DNA of 64,000 nt from Streptomyces lomondensis. Lineage in GTDB: Bacteria; Actinomycetota; Actinomycetes; Streptomycetales; Streptomycetaceae. The notes beneath the pieces are model-generated. The model saw nothing but the letters and a program-made list of their open reading frames with translations. It was not told the DNA's origin and did not search any database. Numbering within the stretch: the first letter of the stretch is position 1; the number at the start of each line of letters is the position of its first letter. Positions 39,061-45,608 of the stretch are shown here, piece after piece. The position numbers and the translations under genes were made by a program. Where the stretch lies: contig NZ_BMWC01000001.1 of the NCBI RefSeq assembly GCF_014651035.1, positions 1,085,581-1,149,580 of the forward strand, in the 5' to 3' direction.

Positions 39061-39149
39061 ACCCGGTCGAAGTCGTGGTCCTGACGGGACGGCCAGAAGG
39101 GCTCGAGGTCATGGCGACCCGTCGCGGTGAGCTTCTGGTAGCTGGCCAT
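39027..39149 (-). CDS. Possible small protein (or 5' half of a frameshifted gene), 40 residues
   Basis: ATG 39149 to TGA 39027. Reads MASYQKLTATGRHDLEPFWP... and ends ATNAPAR, with strongly Streptomyces-like codon use (nearly every third base G or C), Trp/Phe/His content unlike a shadow frame, and no overlapping gene on the other strand. No SD; it may be leaderless. It lies between the GlnRII-like regulator and the DUF6891 gene. Too short to assign; see the finding on a split small gene. Confidence 0.45.
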   Translation of the reverse strand: MASYQKLTATGRHDLEPFWPSRQDHDFDRVCCRATNAPAR

Positions 39150-39227
39150 GGGCCCATTGAAGCAGACGGGGGCCGCCTGCCGGGACCCTCCTCTCACGGT
39201 TCGGACAGCGAGCCGCCGTTGCGTGCG

Positions 39228-40148
39228 TCACCCCACCAGGCGTTTGTGCCAGGTCAGGGGCGTGACCGTGATCGCTTCGCCCGGATTGCCGTCCCACTCG
39301 GTGGACAACCCGGCCGCGGTGAGCGCCGCGACGACCCGGCGTCCGACGGCCGTCGTGGTCTCCTCGGAGCCGTCGAACCCGCCGTAGTAGAGGGACAGAC
39401 CCTGCCCTTCCGCCGCGCTGCGCGTGCACGGGTAGGGGAAGAAGACGAACCCCCGCACCCCTTCCCGGCCGTCCGCCTCCGCGCCGATCTCGGTCATGCC
39501 GCAGCTCCGGCAGCAGGAGAAGTGCTCGCGGGCCACGACGCCGTCCGCGTCCAGCGCCGCGAAGGCCCGCTCCAGGCGGTCCGGGTCGGTGGGGGCGGTC
39601 CACGCCTCCTGCTCCTCAACCCGCTCCAGCCACAGCCGCTCGACGACTGCGCGGGCCTGGGCGGAGGAGAGGCCGTCCTCCATGAGGTACACGGTCTCGC
39701 GGACCAGCTGGTCGATGCCGAGGTAGCCGTCCTGGAGCATCTCCCGGACGTACCCCTCGGCCCGCGCGGCGGTCTCGGGTGCGAGCGCGGGCGCCGGCTC
39801 GGGCAGCCCGAACTCCTCGCGCTCCCAGGCGACTCCCGCGTCCCAGCCGTCCTCCTGCCGCGCCCAGCGCACCATCACCTCCGCGACGAGGCCCGGGTCG
39901 GTCACCCGGGCCACCCACATATGGGGGACGCGCCCCGTGCGGTGCTGGAGGTCGTAGGCCCCGCCCTCGTCGCGCGCCGTCTGGATGAAGACCAGCGGCC
40001 GGTCCGGTATCCGCTGCACCACGAGGAAGTGGTCGTCGGCACCGCCGATCCGCGCCACCAGCTCCCGCAGCCGCCGCTCCGGAATCCGCGCGTACGTCTG
40101 CCCGCTCTCCGTCTTCACCTTGATGGCAAGGCCCCCGTCGATCTCCAT
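39228..40148 (-). CDS. DUF6891-type cytosolic protein
   Basis: 306 residues from ATG 40148. An N-terminal domain (MEIDGGLAIKVKTESGQTYARIPE...IQTAR) is followed by a longer C-terminal part with a Cys pair (HFSCCRSCGMTEI, ~218) that could bind zinc, then FVFFPYPCTRSAAEGQGLSLYYGGFDG. The C-terminal part matches what is called DUF6891 in actinobacteria; role unknown. The start codon lies a few bases from a TTGTCAGTG-N8-CATCGT element (40155-40177), so the gene may be DNA-damage induced. No membrane segment. Confidence 0.75.
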   Translation of the reverse strand: MEIDGGLAIKVKTESGQTYARIPERRLRELVARIGGADDHFLVVQRIPDRPLVFIQTARDEGGAYDLQHRTGRVPHMWVARVTDPGLVAEVMVRWARQEDGWDAGVAWEREEFGLPEPAPALAPETAARAEGYVREMLQDGYLGIDQLVRETVYLMEDGLSSAQARAVVERLWLERVEEQEAWTAPTDPDRLERAFAALDADGVVAREHFSCCRSCGMTEIGAEADGREGVRGFVFFPYPCTRSAAEGQGLSLYYGGFDGSEETTTAVGRRVVAALTAAGLSTEWDGNPGEAITVTPLTWHKRLVG

Positions 40149-40154
40149 GCCCCC

Positions 40155-40177
40155 ACGATGGCACGCCCCACTGACAA
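40155..40177 (-). promoter_or_regulatory. PafBC-type DNA-damage promoter motif before the DUF6891 gene
   Basis: On the minus strand TTGTCAGTG (40177-40169), eight bases, then CATCGT (40160-40155). It matches the RecA-independent damage promoter TTGTCRGTG-N8-TAnnnT in the first block exactly and in two of three fixed positions of the -10. The start codon follows seven bases later, which implies a leaderless or nearly leaderless mRNA. Confidence 0.65.
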
Positions 40178-40182
40178 CGCGA

Positions 40183-40213
40183 GGGGGCGCCCACCGGAAC
40201 GGTGGGCGCCCCC
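40183..40213 (-). terminator. Terminator of glnII
   Basis: GGGGGCGCCCACC (40183-40195) pairs perfectly with GGTGGGCGCCCCC (40201-40213) around GGAAC, 21 bases past the glnII stop codon. Confidence 0.88.
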
Positions 40214-40234
40214 TTCATGGAGCTGTGCGGCGGA

Positions 40235-41266
40235 TCAGACCTGGCCGGCCTTCTCCAGCGCCGAGCAGCAGGTGTCGACGAGCAGGCGGGTCACCACGTA
40301 CGGGTCGACGTTGGCGTTCGGGCGGCGGTCCTCGATGTAGCCCTTGCCGTCCTTCTCGACCTGCCACGGGATACGGACCGAGGCACCGCGGTTGGAGACG
40401 CCGTAGGAGAACTTGTCCCACGGGGCGGTCTCGTGCAGACCGGTCAGGCGGTCGTCGATGCCGGCGCCGTAGTTCTTGACGTGGTCGAGCGGCTTGGAGC
40501 CCTCGCCGAGCGACTCGCACGCGGTGATGATCGCGTCGTAGCCCTCGCGCATCGCCTTGGTGGAGAAGTTGGTGTGCGCGCCCGCGCCGTTCCAGTCGCC
40601 CTTCACGGGCTTCGGGTCCAGCGTCGCGGCGATGTCGAAGTCCTCGGCGGTGCGGTAGAGCAGCCAGCGGGCCACCCACAGCTGGTCGGAGACCTCCAGC
40701 GGGGACAGTGGGCCGACCTGGAACTCCCACTGGCCCGGCATGACCTCGGCGTTGATGCCGGAGATGCCGAGACCGGCCTTCAGGCAGTTGTCGAGGTGGG
40801 CCTCGACGACGTCACGGCCGAAGATCTCGTCGGCGCCGACGCCGCAGTAGTAGCCGCCCTGCGGGGCCGGGAAGCCGCCCTTGGGGAAGCCGAGCGGGTA
40901 GCCGTCCTTGAAGAAGGTGTACTCCTGCTCGATGCCGAAGATCGGCTCCTGCGCCGCGAACTTCTCCGCGACCTCGGCCAGCGCGGCACGGGTGTTGGTG
41001 GCGTGCGGCGTGAAGTCGATGTTCAGCACCTCGCACAGGACCAGCACGTCGTCGCCGCCGCGGATCGGGTCCGGGCAGGTGAAGACCGGCTTCAGGACGC
41101 AGTCCGAGGCGTGGCCCTCGGCCTGGTTGGTGGAGGACCCGTCGAAGCCCCAGATCGGCAGCGCGTCCAGACCGGCGGGGGAGCCCTCGATGATCTTGGT
41201 CTTGGAACGCAGTTTGGCCGTCGGCTCGGTGCCGTCGATCCAGATGTACTCAGCCTTGAAGGTCAC
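40235..41266 (-). CDS. glnII: Glutamine synthetase type II (eukaryote-like)
   Basis: 343 residues from GTG 41266 (VTFKAEYIWIDG); the upstream in-frame ATG at 41275 lies inside the SD (GAAGGATG). GS-II signatures: IWGFDGSSTNQAEGHASDCVL, EPIFGIEQEYTFFKDGYPLGFP, GINAEVMPGQWEFQVGP, and DWNGAGAHTNFSTKAMRE (metal/ATP). It makes glutamine from glutamate, ammonia and ATP as an octamer or decamer. It is heat-labile in Streptomyces and not adenylylated by GlnE. A GlnR-type site lies in the 309-base upstream region. It has its own terminator. Confidence 0.97.
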   Translation of the reverse strand: MTFKAEYIWIDGTEPTAKLRSKTKIIEGSPAGLDALPIWGFDGSSTNQAEGHASDCVLKPVFTCPDPIRGGDDVLVLCEVLNIDFTPHATNTRAALAEVAEKFAAQEPIFGIEQEYTFFKDGYPLGFPKGGFPAPQGGYYCGVGADEIFGRDVVEAHLDNCLKAGLGISGINAEVMPGQWEFQVGPLSPLEVSDQLWVARWLLYRTAEDFDIAATLDPKPVKGDWNGAGAHTNFSTKAMREGYDAIITACESLGEGSKPLDHVKNYGAGIDDRLTGLHETAPWDKFSYGVSNRGASVRIPWQVEKDGKGYIEDRRPNANVDPYVVTRLLVDTCCSALEKAGQV

Positions 41267-41391
41267 GGGCCACATCCTTCGGGGGTGTGTCTGGGCGCGT
41301 ATCGCGGGTGCTGGCGGCGCTGCGGCACTGGGGCGCCGCTTTAGTTGCCCGGCAGCTTGTCAACAGGCGATTTCCCGTCCATTGCTCGAAT

Positions 41392-41407
41392 GTGAACCCC
41401 GTGTTAC
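41392..41407 (-). promoter_or_regulatory. Candidate GlnR/GlnRII box upstream of glnII
   Basis: On the minus strand GTAAC (41407-41403), six bases, TTCAC (41396-41392): the GlnR half-box spacing (gTnAC-n6-GaAAC) with a weak second half. Related pentamers (GTCAC, GTGAC) lie just upstream. 126 bases before the start codon. The rest of 41267-41471 shows TTGACA at about 41356-41361 (minus strand), which I cannot pair with a good -10. Confidence 0.55.
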
Positions 41408-41471
41408 CGGGTGACGCTGTGCCGCACGTCACGCTGTGAGGGTGTTTCGCCGGGGGAGCGGGCCGGACATG

Positions 41472-41509
41472 CCGGTCCCGCTGCCCCTGGCCGGGAGCAG
41501 CGGGACCGG
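41472..41509 (-). terminator. Terminator of the secreted-protein gene at 41.6-42.2 kb
   Basis: CCGGTCCCGCTGC (41472-41484) pairs exactly with GCAGCGGGACCGG (41497-41509) around a 12-base loop, 66 bases past the stop. Confidence 0.75.
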
Positions 41510-41575
41510 TGACACGTACGAGGGGGCGGCCCAGGGGTGGGCCGCCGCCTCAGTGGCTCACTCGATCGCCCGGCT

Positions 41576-42244
41576 TCACCCCACCTTCTCGATCACGGCC
41601 CGGCGGATGAGGAACTTGCCGGGCTCACGGACCTGTTCGAAGGCCGCGTCGTTGAGCAGCACACAGCTGCCGGAGACCGAAGTGACCTCCACCGTCGTGG
41701 ACTTGTTGTTGTCCAGGTTGGTGACCTTCAGCTTCGTGCCGGCCGGGAACTGGTTGCTGGACGCGGCGGGCGCACCGCCCTCGCCGGAGAGCGTGACGGT
41801 GGAGCCGTTGCACACCTGCTGCCCGGAGGGCGCGGCACCCCCGCCGGGGTTCGCCGCGGGCTGCGAGGGCTCCGCCGCCCCGGCGGGCGGTGCCGACTGT
41901 GCGGGCTGCGACGGCTGTGCGGGCTGGGAGTCCTGAGCCGACTCCCCCACCACGCACCCCGACGCCTCCTGCTTCCGCTGGATCTCCGCGACGACCGCCT
42001 CGCGGTTGGCGATCCGCGCCTCGGACTGCGCGTCGGGGTCGGCCCGCTGGTCCGCGATGAACTTCTGGTTGTTGCCGAGGGCGGTGGCGAGACCCAGGCA
42101 GACCGTCGACTCCGCCGAGGACTTGGGGGTCTGCGCGGCGTTCGACGTACTCGCCATGACGAAGGCCCCGCCTCCCGCCACCGTCGCCGCGCTCACCAGC
42201 AGCGCGAGTTTCTTCTTCGTACCGAGCGTTCTCCTGCGCGACAT
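41576..42244 (-). CDS. Secreted protein with Pro/Gln/Ala-rich linker and small C-terminal beta domain
   Basis: 222 residues from ATG 42244 with GGAGG eight bases upstream. Signal peptide 1-~36 (KLALLVSAATVAGGGAFVMASTSNAA). Residues ~40-95 are helical (Ala/Glu/Arg rich, NREAVVAEIQRKQEA). A linker of QPAQPSQPAQ repeats covers ~105-145. The end (FPAGTKLKVTNLDNNKSTTVEVTSV...FLIRRAVIEKVG) resembles a double-psi beta-barrel of RlpA-like proteins, though the catalytic His/Asp of lytic RlpA is not evident. Such proteins bind or remodel cell wall. The assignment is a structural guess. Confidence 0.72.
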   Translation of the reverse strand: MSRRRTLGTKKKLALLVSAATVAGGGAFVMASTSNAAQTPKSSAESTVCLGLATALGNNQKFIADQRADPDAQSEARIANREAVVAEIQRKQEASGCVVGESAQDSQPAQPSQPAQSAPPAGAAEPSQPAANPGGGAAPSGQQVCNGSTVTLSGEGGAPAASSNQFPAGTKLKVTNLDNNKSTTVEVTSVSGSCVLLNDAAFEQVREPGKFLIRRAVIEKVG

Positions 42245-42364
42245 GCGCGCCTCCTGAAGAGGTAGGGGAGCGTACGCCGCTATGTACGAGATACCGAACG
42301 AAGTTACTCAGCGGTTACAGGAGTCGCCGAAGTGACCCGCGCCACACGTGGAGGTAGTCGGCCG

Positions 42365-42724
42365 TCAACGTGACAGCGCGTCCCGCACGGCCTCGTCGGT
42401 GCGGGCCACCACCGCCGTGCCGTCGTCCGCGGTGATGATCGGGCGCTGGATCAGCTTGGGGTGCTCGGTGAGCGCCCTGATCCACCGGTCGCGCGAACCG
42501 GCGTCCCGCGGCCACTCCTTGAGCCCGAGCTCCTCGGCGGCCGCCTCCTGGGTGCGGGTGATGTCCCAGGGTTCGAGCCCGAGGCGGGTGAGGACGCCGC
42601 GGATCTCGTCCTCGCTCGGTACGTCCTCCAAGTAGCGGCGGACGGTGTAGTCGGCGCCCTCGGCGTCGAGCAGCCGCACGGCGCTGCGGCACTTCGAGCA
42701 GGCGGGATTGATCCAGATCTCCAT
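42365..42724 (-). CDS. ArsC/Spx-type reductase (glutaredoxin-like)
   Basis: 119 residues from ATG 42724 (MEIWINPACSKCRSAV). The Cys pair in CSKC is the thiol site of ArsC-family arsenate reductases and related YffB proteins. The conserved VPSEDEIRGVLTRLGLEPWDITR and LIQRPIITADDGTAVVAR (Arg near the active site) fit the family. No ars operon (ArsR/ArsB) is nearby, so it may be a general thiol reductase rather than a resistance enzyme. Monocistronic, divergent from the 104-residue conserved protein. Confidence 0.85.
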   Translation of the reverse strand: MEIWINPACSKCRSAVRLLDAEGADYTVRRYLEDVPSEDEIRGVLTRLGLEPWDITRTQEAAAEELGLKEWPRDAGSRDRWIRALTEHPKLIQRPIITADDGTAVVARTDEAVRDALSR

Positions 42725-42853
42725 GCGCCCACGGTACGCGCCGCCGAGTCTGTTCGAATTCCTGGAGACCCACAGGCCCCTTGCGGACCTGCCGTGACGA
42801 GACGCCAATTCCCTTCCCCACCTGGGAGTTTGCCGAGCTCTGCGGCCTCCCCG

Positions 42854-42876
42854 TTGTCAGTGCCCGGCGGTAAACT
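42854..42876 (+). promoter_or_regulatory. PafBC-type DNA-damage promoter motif, perfect match
   Basis: TTGTCAGTG (42854-42862), eight bases (CCCGGCGG), TAAACT (42871-42876): an exact fit to the mycobacterial/Streptomyces RecA-independent damage promoter TTGTCRGTG-N8-TAnnnT. About 76 bases upstream of the 104-residue gene. Confidence 0.8.
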
Positions 42877-42951
42877 GTAAGCAGTGTTCGAGGGTGGCGG
42901 CGGGGACGCCGAAGTCTCCGCCGGCCGCCCGACCGCGACAGGAGGATGCCT

Positions 42952-43266
42952 GTGCCCGCTGCCGCTCTGACGTCGAAGCCGCTGCCCACCCAGTCCACCG
43001 CGAAGCGCCCTGTCCTGCTCGACCTGCCGTACGCGCCCGTGGAGAAGCGGCCGCTGCCGCCGGGCCGGCCGCGCGAGTGGTACGTCACGCACAACCGCCG
43101 CCTCAAGGCGATGCGCCTCGCCATCGCCCTGCTCGACTCCGGCGTCTACATGCCGAACCAGGCCCGCAACGAGACGATCCGGGACACGGCGGAGCTGATC
43201 GGCGTCCACCCGCCGTCGGACACGACGTGCCACATGGTGCGAGCGCTCATGCGCTACGCCCGCTGA
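42952..43266 (+). CDS. Small conserved protein of unknown function, likely DNA-damage induced
   Basis: 104 residues from GTG 42952, six bases after AGGAGG; the ATG at 42946 is too close to the SD. The first ~40 residues are Pro-rich and variable-looking (LPTQSTAKRPVLLDLPYAPVEKRPLPPG). The second half is compact and helical (REWYVTHNRRLKAMRLAIALLDSGVYMPNQ, TIRDTAELIGVHPPSDTTCHMVRALMRYAR), with one Cys. It resembles a strongly conserved Streptomyces small protein, but I do not know a function. Its promoter is a perfect PafBC-type motif and it has its own strong terminator, so it is an independent unit. Confidence 0.82.
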   Translation: MPAAALTSKPLPTQSTAKRPVLLDLPYAPVEKRPLPPGRPREWYVTHNRRLKAMRLAIALLDSGVYMPNQARNETIRDTAELIGVHPPSDTTCHMVRALMRYAR

Positions 43267-43279
43267 CCTGGCCGATTCC

Positions 43280-43317
43280 GAGCGCCGGGCACCCTGTTCT
43301 CCGGGTGCCCGGCGCTC
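43280..43317. terminator. Bidirectional terminator
   Basis: GAGCGCCGGGCACCC (43280-43294) pairs perfectly with GGGTGCCCGGCGCTC (43303-43317) between convergent genes. Confidence 0.9.
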
Positions 43318-43319
43318 CG

Positions 43320-44375
43320 TCATGCCGCCCGGCCCGGCGCGGCGAACACCGGCGGGTTCAGGCGGGCGAAACCCTCCTGGCGCTCGTAGGGGAAGTAGGG
43401 GTACGGCGCCGGGCGGTGGCTCGCCGCGTCGAGTCTCGCCATGTGCTCGGGGGCCAGGGTCCAGCCGACGGCGCCGAGGTTCTGGCGCAGCTGCCGCTCG
43501 TCGCGGGCGCCGATGATGACGGAGGACACGGTCGGCCTCTGGAGCAGCCAGTTGAGGGCGATCTGCGGCACGGCCCGGCCCGTCTCCTGTGCGATCTCCT
43601 CCAGCGCGTCCACCACGCCGTAGAGGTGCTCCTCGGCGACGGGCGGGCCGTAGTCGGCGGTGGCGTGCAGCCGGCTGTCGGGCGGCAGCGGTGCGCCGCG
43701 GCGGATCCTGCCCGTGAGGCGCCCCCAGCCGAGCGGGCTCCAGACGATCGCGCCGAGGCCCTGGTCCAGGGCGAGCGGCATGAGCTCCCACTCGTAGTCG
43801 CGGCCGAGGAGGGAGTAGTACACCTGGTGGGCCGCGTAGCGCGGGTGCCCGTGTTTCTCCGCCGCCGCAAGGGATTTCATCACCTGCCAGCCGGAGAAGT
43901 TGGAGACGCCGACGTAGCGCACCTTGCCCGCCCGCACGAGTGTGTCGAGGGTCGCGAGCACCTCTTCGACCGGTGTCCCGGCGTCGAAGGCGTGGAGCTG
44001 GAACAGGTCGATGTGGTCGGTGCCGAGCCTGCGCAGGGCGTCCTCGCAGGCGGTGATCAGCCGGGAGCGGGAGGAGCCCGCGTCGGCCGGTCCGTCGCCC
44101 ATCGGCAGGCTCGTCTTGGTGGAGACGATCACCTGGTCCCGGCGGCCCTTGATCGCCTCTCCCAGCACCTCCTCGGAGGCACCGGCGGAGTAGACGTCCG
44201 CGGTGTCGAACATCGTGATCCCGGCGTCCAGGCAGATGTCCACCAGGCGGCGCGCCTCCCGCGCGTCGGTCGTGCCCCACGCGCCGAAGAGCGGGCCCCG
44301 CCCGCCGAAGGTGCCGGCTCCGAAGCTCAGCGCGGGAACCATGAGTCCGGACGCGCCCAATCGCCTGTATTCCAT
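43320..44375 (-). CDS. Aldo/keto reductase
   Basis: 351 residues from ATG 44375. NADPH-dependent (beta/alpha)8 oxidoreductase. Catalytic tetrad visible: Asp in TMFDTADVYSAG (Asp and Tyr), Lys in VIVSTKTSLP and His in DLFQLHAFD. VGVSNFSGWQ and SSVIIGARDERQL bind cofactor. The YhdN/general-stress-like family has this layout (MEYRRLGASGLMVPALSFGAGTFGG). The substrate is unknown. It faces a TetR gene across a 94-base region with repeats, the usual arrangement for a regulator and its target. Confidence 0.92.
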   Translation of the reverse strand: MEYRRLGASGLMVPALSFGAGTFGGRGPLFGAWGTTDAREARRLVDICLDAGITMFDTADVYSAGASEEVLGEAIKGRRDQVIVSTKTSLPMGDGPADAGSSRSRLITACEDALRRLGTDHIDLFQLHAFDAGTPVEEVLATLDTLVRAGKVRYVGVSNFSGWQVMKSLAAAEKHGHPRYAAHQVYYSLLGRDYEWELMPLALDQGLGAIVWSPLGWGRLTGRIRRGAPLPPDSRLHATADYGPPVAEEHLYGVVDALEEIAQETGRAVPQIALNWLLQRPTVSSVIIGARDERQLRQNLGAVGWTLAPEHMARLDAASHRPAPYPYFPYERQEGFARLNPPVFAAPGRAA

Positions 44376-44396
44376 CGTGGGCCCCCTCTGGTCGTC

Positions 44397-44454
44397 TAAC
44401 GGGTCTGAAGTTTCGTTAATGGCGGCTAAGGTAGCAGGGCGAAGCGGTTAATGG
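44397..44454. promoter_or_regulatory. Candidate TetR operator between the reductase and regulator
   Basis: TAACG (44397-44401) and CGTTA (44414-44418) form a 22-base inverted repeat; GTTAATGG is repeated directly at 44415-44422 and 44447-44454. The region is more AT rich than its surroundings and lies between divergent start codons. Confidence 0.5.
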
Positions 44455-44469
44455 AACGGGAGTGCCGTT

Positions 44470-45096
44470 ATGGCTGACGGGGTCGAGCCGGGGACCGTAC
44501 GCCCCGGAGGGCGCACGGCGCGGGTGCGGCAGGCGGTGCTGCGGGCGGCCGAGGACGCCCTGACCGAGCAGGGCTTCACCGGGCTGGACCTGGCCGACAT
44601 CGCGCGCCGCGCCGCTGTGGGCAAGACGACCGTCTACCGCCGCTGGGGAACCGTGACGGGGCTGGTGGCCGACCTCCTCCAGGACATGGCCGAGCAGTCC
44701 GCGCCGCGCACCGAGACCGGCTCGCTGCTCGGCGATCTGACGGCCAACGCCCGGCTCGTCCAGCGCACGTTGACGGACCCGCGGCAGGGCGCGCTGTTCA
44801 AGGCGCTGATCGCCGCCGCCACCGGTGACGCGAAGACGGCCGCGGCGCTCCACCGCTTCTACGACATCCGCGTCCGGGAGTGGGCACCCTGCGTCCGGCA
44901 GGCCGCCGACCGGGGCGAGGTACCCGAGGGCACCGACCCGCACGACGTGATCCGCGCCGTCTCCGCTCCGCTCTACTACCACTTGCTGATCAGCGGCGGC
45001 CGACTCGACGAGACCGCGGCCGACCGGGCCGCGGAGGCCGCCGCGATCGCGGCGCGTGCGGGGGTGTTCGTACGGGGCGGTGGGAAGCCCGCGTAA
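44470..45096 (+). CDS. TetR-family transcriptional regulator
   Basis: 208 residues from ATG 44470 with GGGAG nine bases upstream. TetR DNA-binding domain at ~18-64 (ARVRQAVLRAAEDALTEQGF, DLADIARRAAVGKTTVYRRWG). The C-terminal domain resembles TetR_C_16-like ligand-binding domains (ARLVQRTLTDPRQGALFKALIAAATGD). Divergent from the aldo/keto reductase, which it likely represses together with itself. No ligand can be inferred. Confidence 0.9.
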   Translation: MADGVEPGTVRPGGRTARVRQAVLRAAEDALTEQGFTGLDLADIARRAAVGKTTVYRRWGTVTGLVADLLQDMAEQSAPRTETGSLLGDLTANARLVQRTLTDPRQGALFKALIAAATGDAKTAAALHRFYDIRVREWAPCVRQAADRGEVPEGTDPHDVIRAVSAPLYYHLLISGGRLDETAADRAAEAAAIAARAGVFVRGGGKPA

Positions 45097-45119
45097 CGCG
45101 CGGCTCCGCCGCGGGCGGC

Positions 45120-45490
45120 GGCCGGGCCGCTCGGGGGCCGATCACGCCGATCGGGCACGCGGTCGGGGATCTCGACGCGCACCGGGACGGGTTGGCGCCG
45201 GCCGCTCGCCGTCGGGCGTCTGCCGCCTTTCGCCTGCGGCTTGCCGGTTGCCGCCGCTCGGTTGCCGGTTGCCGTTCGCCGGCTGGCGGCTGTCGCCTTT
45301 CGGTTGCCGTTCGCCGTTCGCCGTCTGCCGGCTGGCGCCTCTCGCCTGCCGCTTGCCGTCTGCCCTCGGAGATGACGTCGGCCTTCAGGCGCCGCTGCGC
45401 GCCCGGATTGGCGTGCTGCCAGTCGCAGCCGCCGCAGTGGCCGGGGGCGGCGTACGGGCAGGGCACGTCGATCCGCCGCTTGCCGTCTGC
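45120..45490 (-). pseudogene. Remnant of a RlmD/RumA-type RNA (uracil-5) methyltransferase gene
   Basis: Between the 16-base repeats at 45348-45363 and 45475-45490, the minus strand reads RIDVPCPYAAPGHCGGCDWQ followed by HANPGAQRRLKADVISE. This is the 4Fe-4S cysteine cluster region (C-x7-C-x2-C, then QH) of TrmA/RumA-family 23S rRNA methyltransferases, in the phase of a real gene but only ~37 codons long. A second piece at ~45120-45190 reads VRVEIPDR in one frame and CPIGVIGPRA in another, like the region around the fourth cluster Cys (xVDxxxCPI). Everything between and after is heptamer repeat; no start codon, SAM domain or catalytic Cys remains. Confidence 0.6.
45197..45364. repeat. Heptamer satellite, about 24 units of consensus GNYTGCC
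   Basis: In steady 7-base phase from at least 45218: GTCTGCC GCCTTTC, then GGTTGCC, GTTCGCC, GGCTGGC and similar words to 45364. Two more units (GCTTGCC GTCTGCT) reappear at 45478-45491 on the far side of the methyltransferase fragment. The period of seven shifts the frame every unit, so it is not a protein repeat. It fills the 512-base gap between the TetR and winged-helix genes. Confidence 0.85.
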
Positions 45491-45502
45491 TGCTGACCCT
45501 CT

Positions 45503-45590
45503 GGCGGCTGCCGCTGCCGCTGCCGCTGCCGTTGGCGCTGCCGGTGCCGGTGCCGCTGCCGTTGGCGCTGCCGCTGGCGCGCCTGCCGCC
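45503..45590. repeat. Trinucleotide/hexamer array (GCCGCT)n
   Basis: GCTGCC, GCTGCC, GCTGCC, GTTGGC, GCTGCC, GGTGCC, GGTGCC units follow each other up to 18 bases before the end of the winged-helix gene. It is distinct in period (6, with 3-base sub-repeat) from the adjoining heptamer satellite. Confidence 0.8.
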
Positions 45591-45608
45591 GCGGATCCGT
45601 CGGACGAC

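Noticed and set aside
42365..42724. Arsenic resistance operon
   Set aside because: Only an ArsC-like gene is present; no arsR, arsB/acr3 or arsenite oxidase nearby.
45197..45491. CRISPR-like array because of regularly spaced short repeats
   Set aside because: Units are 7 bases with no spacers, and no cas genes are present.
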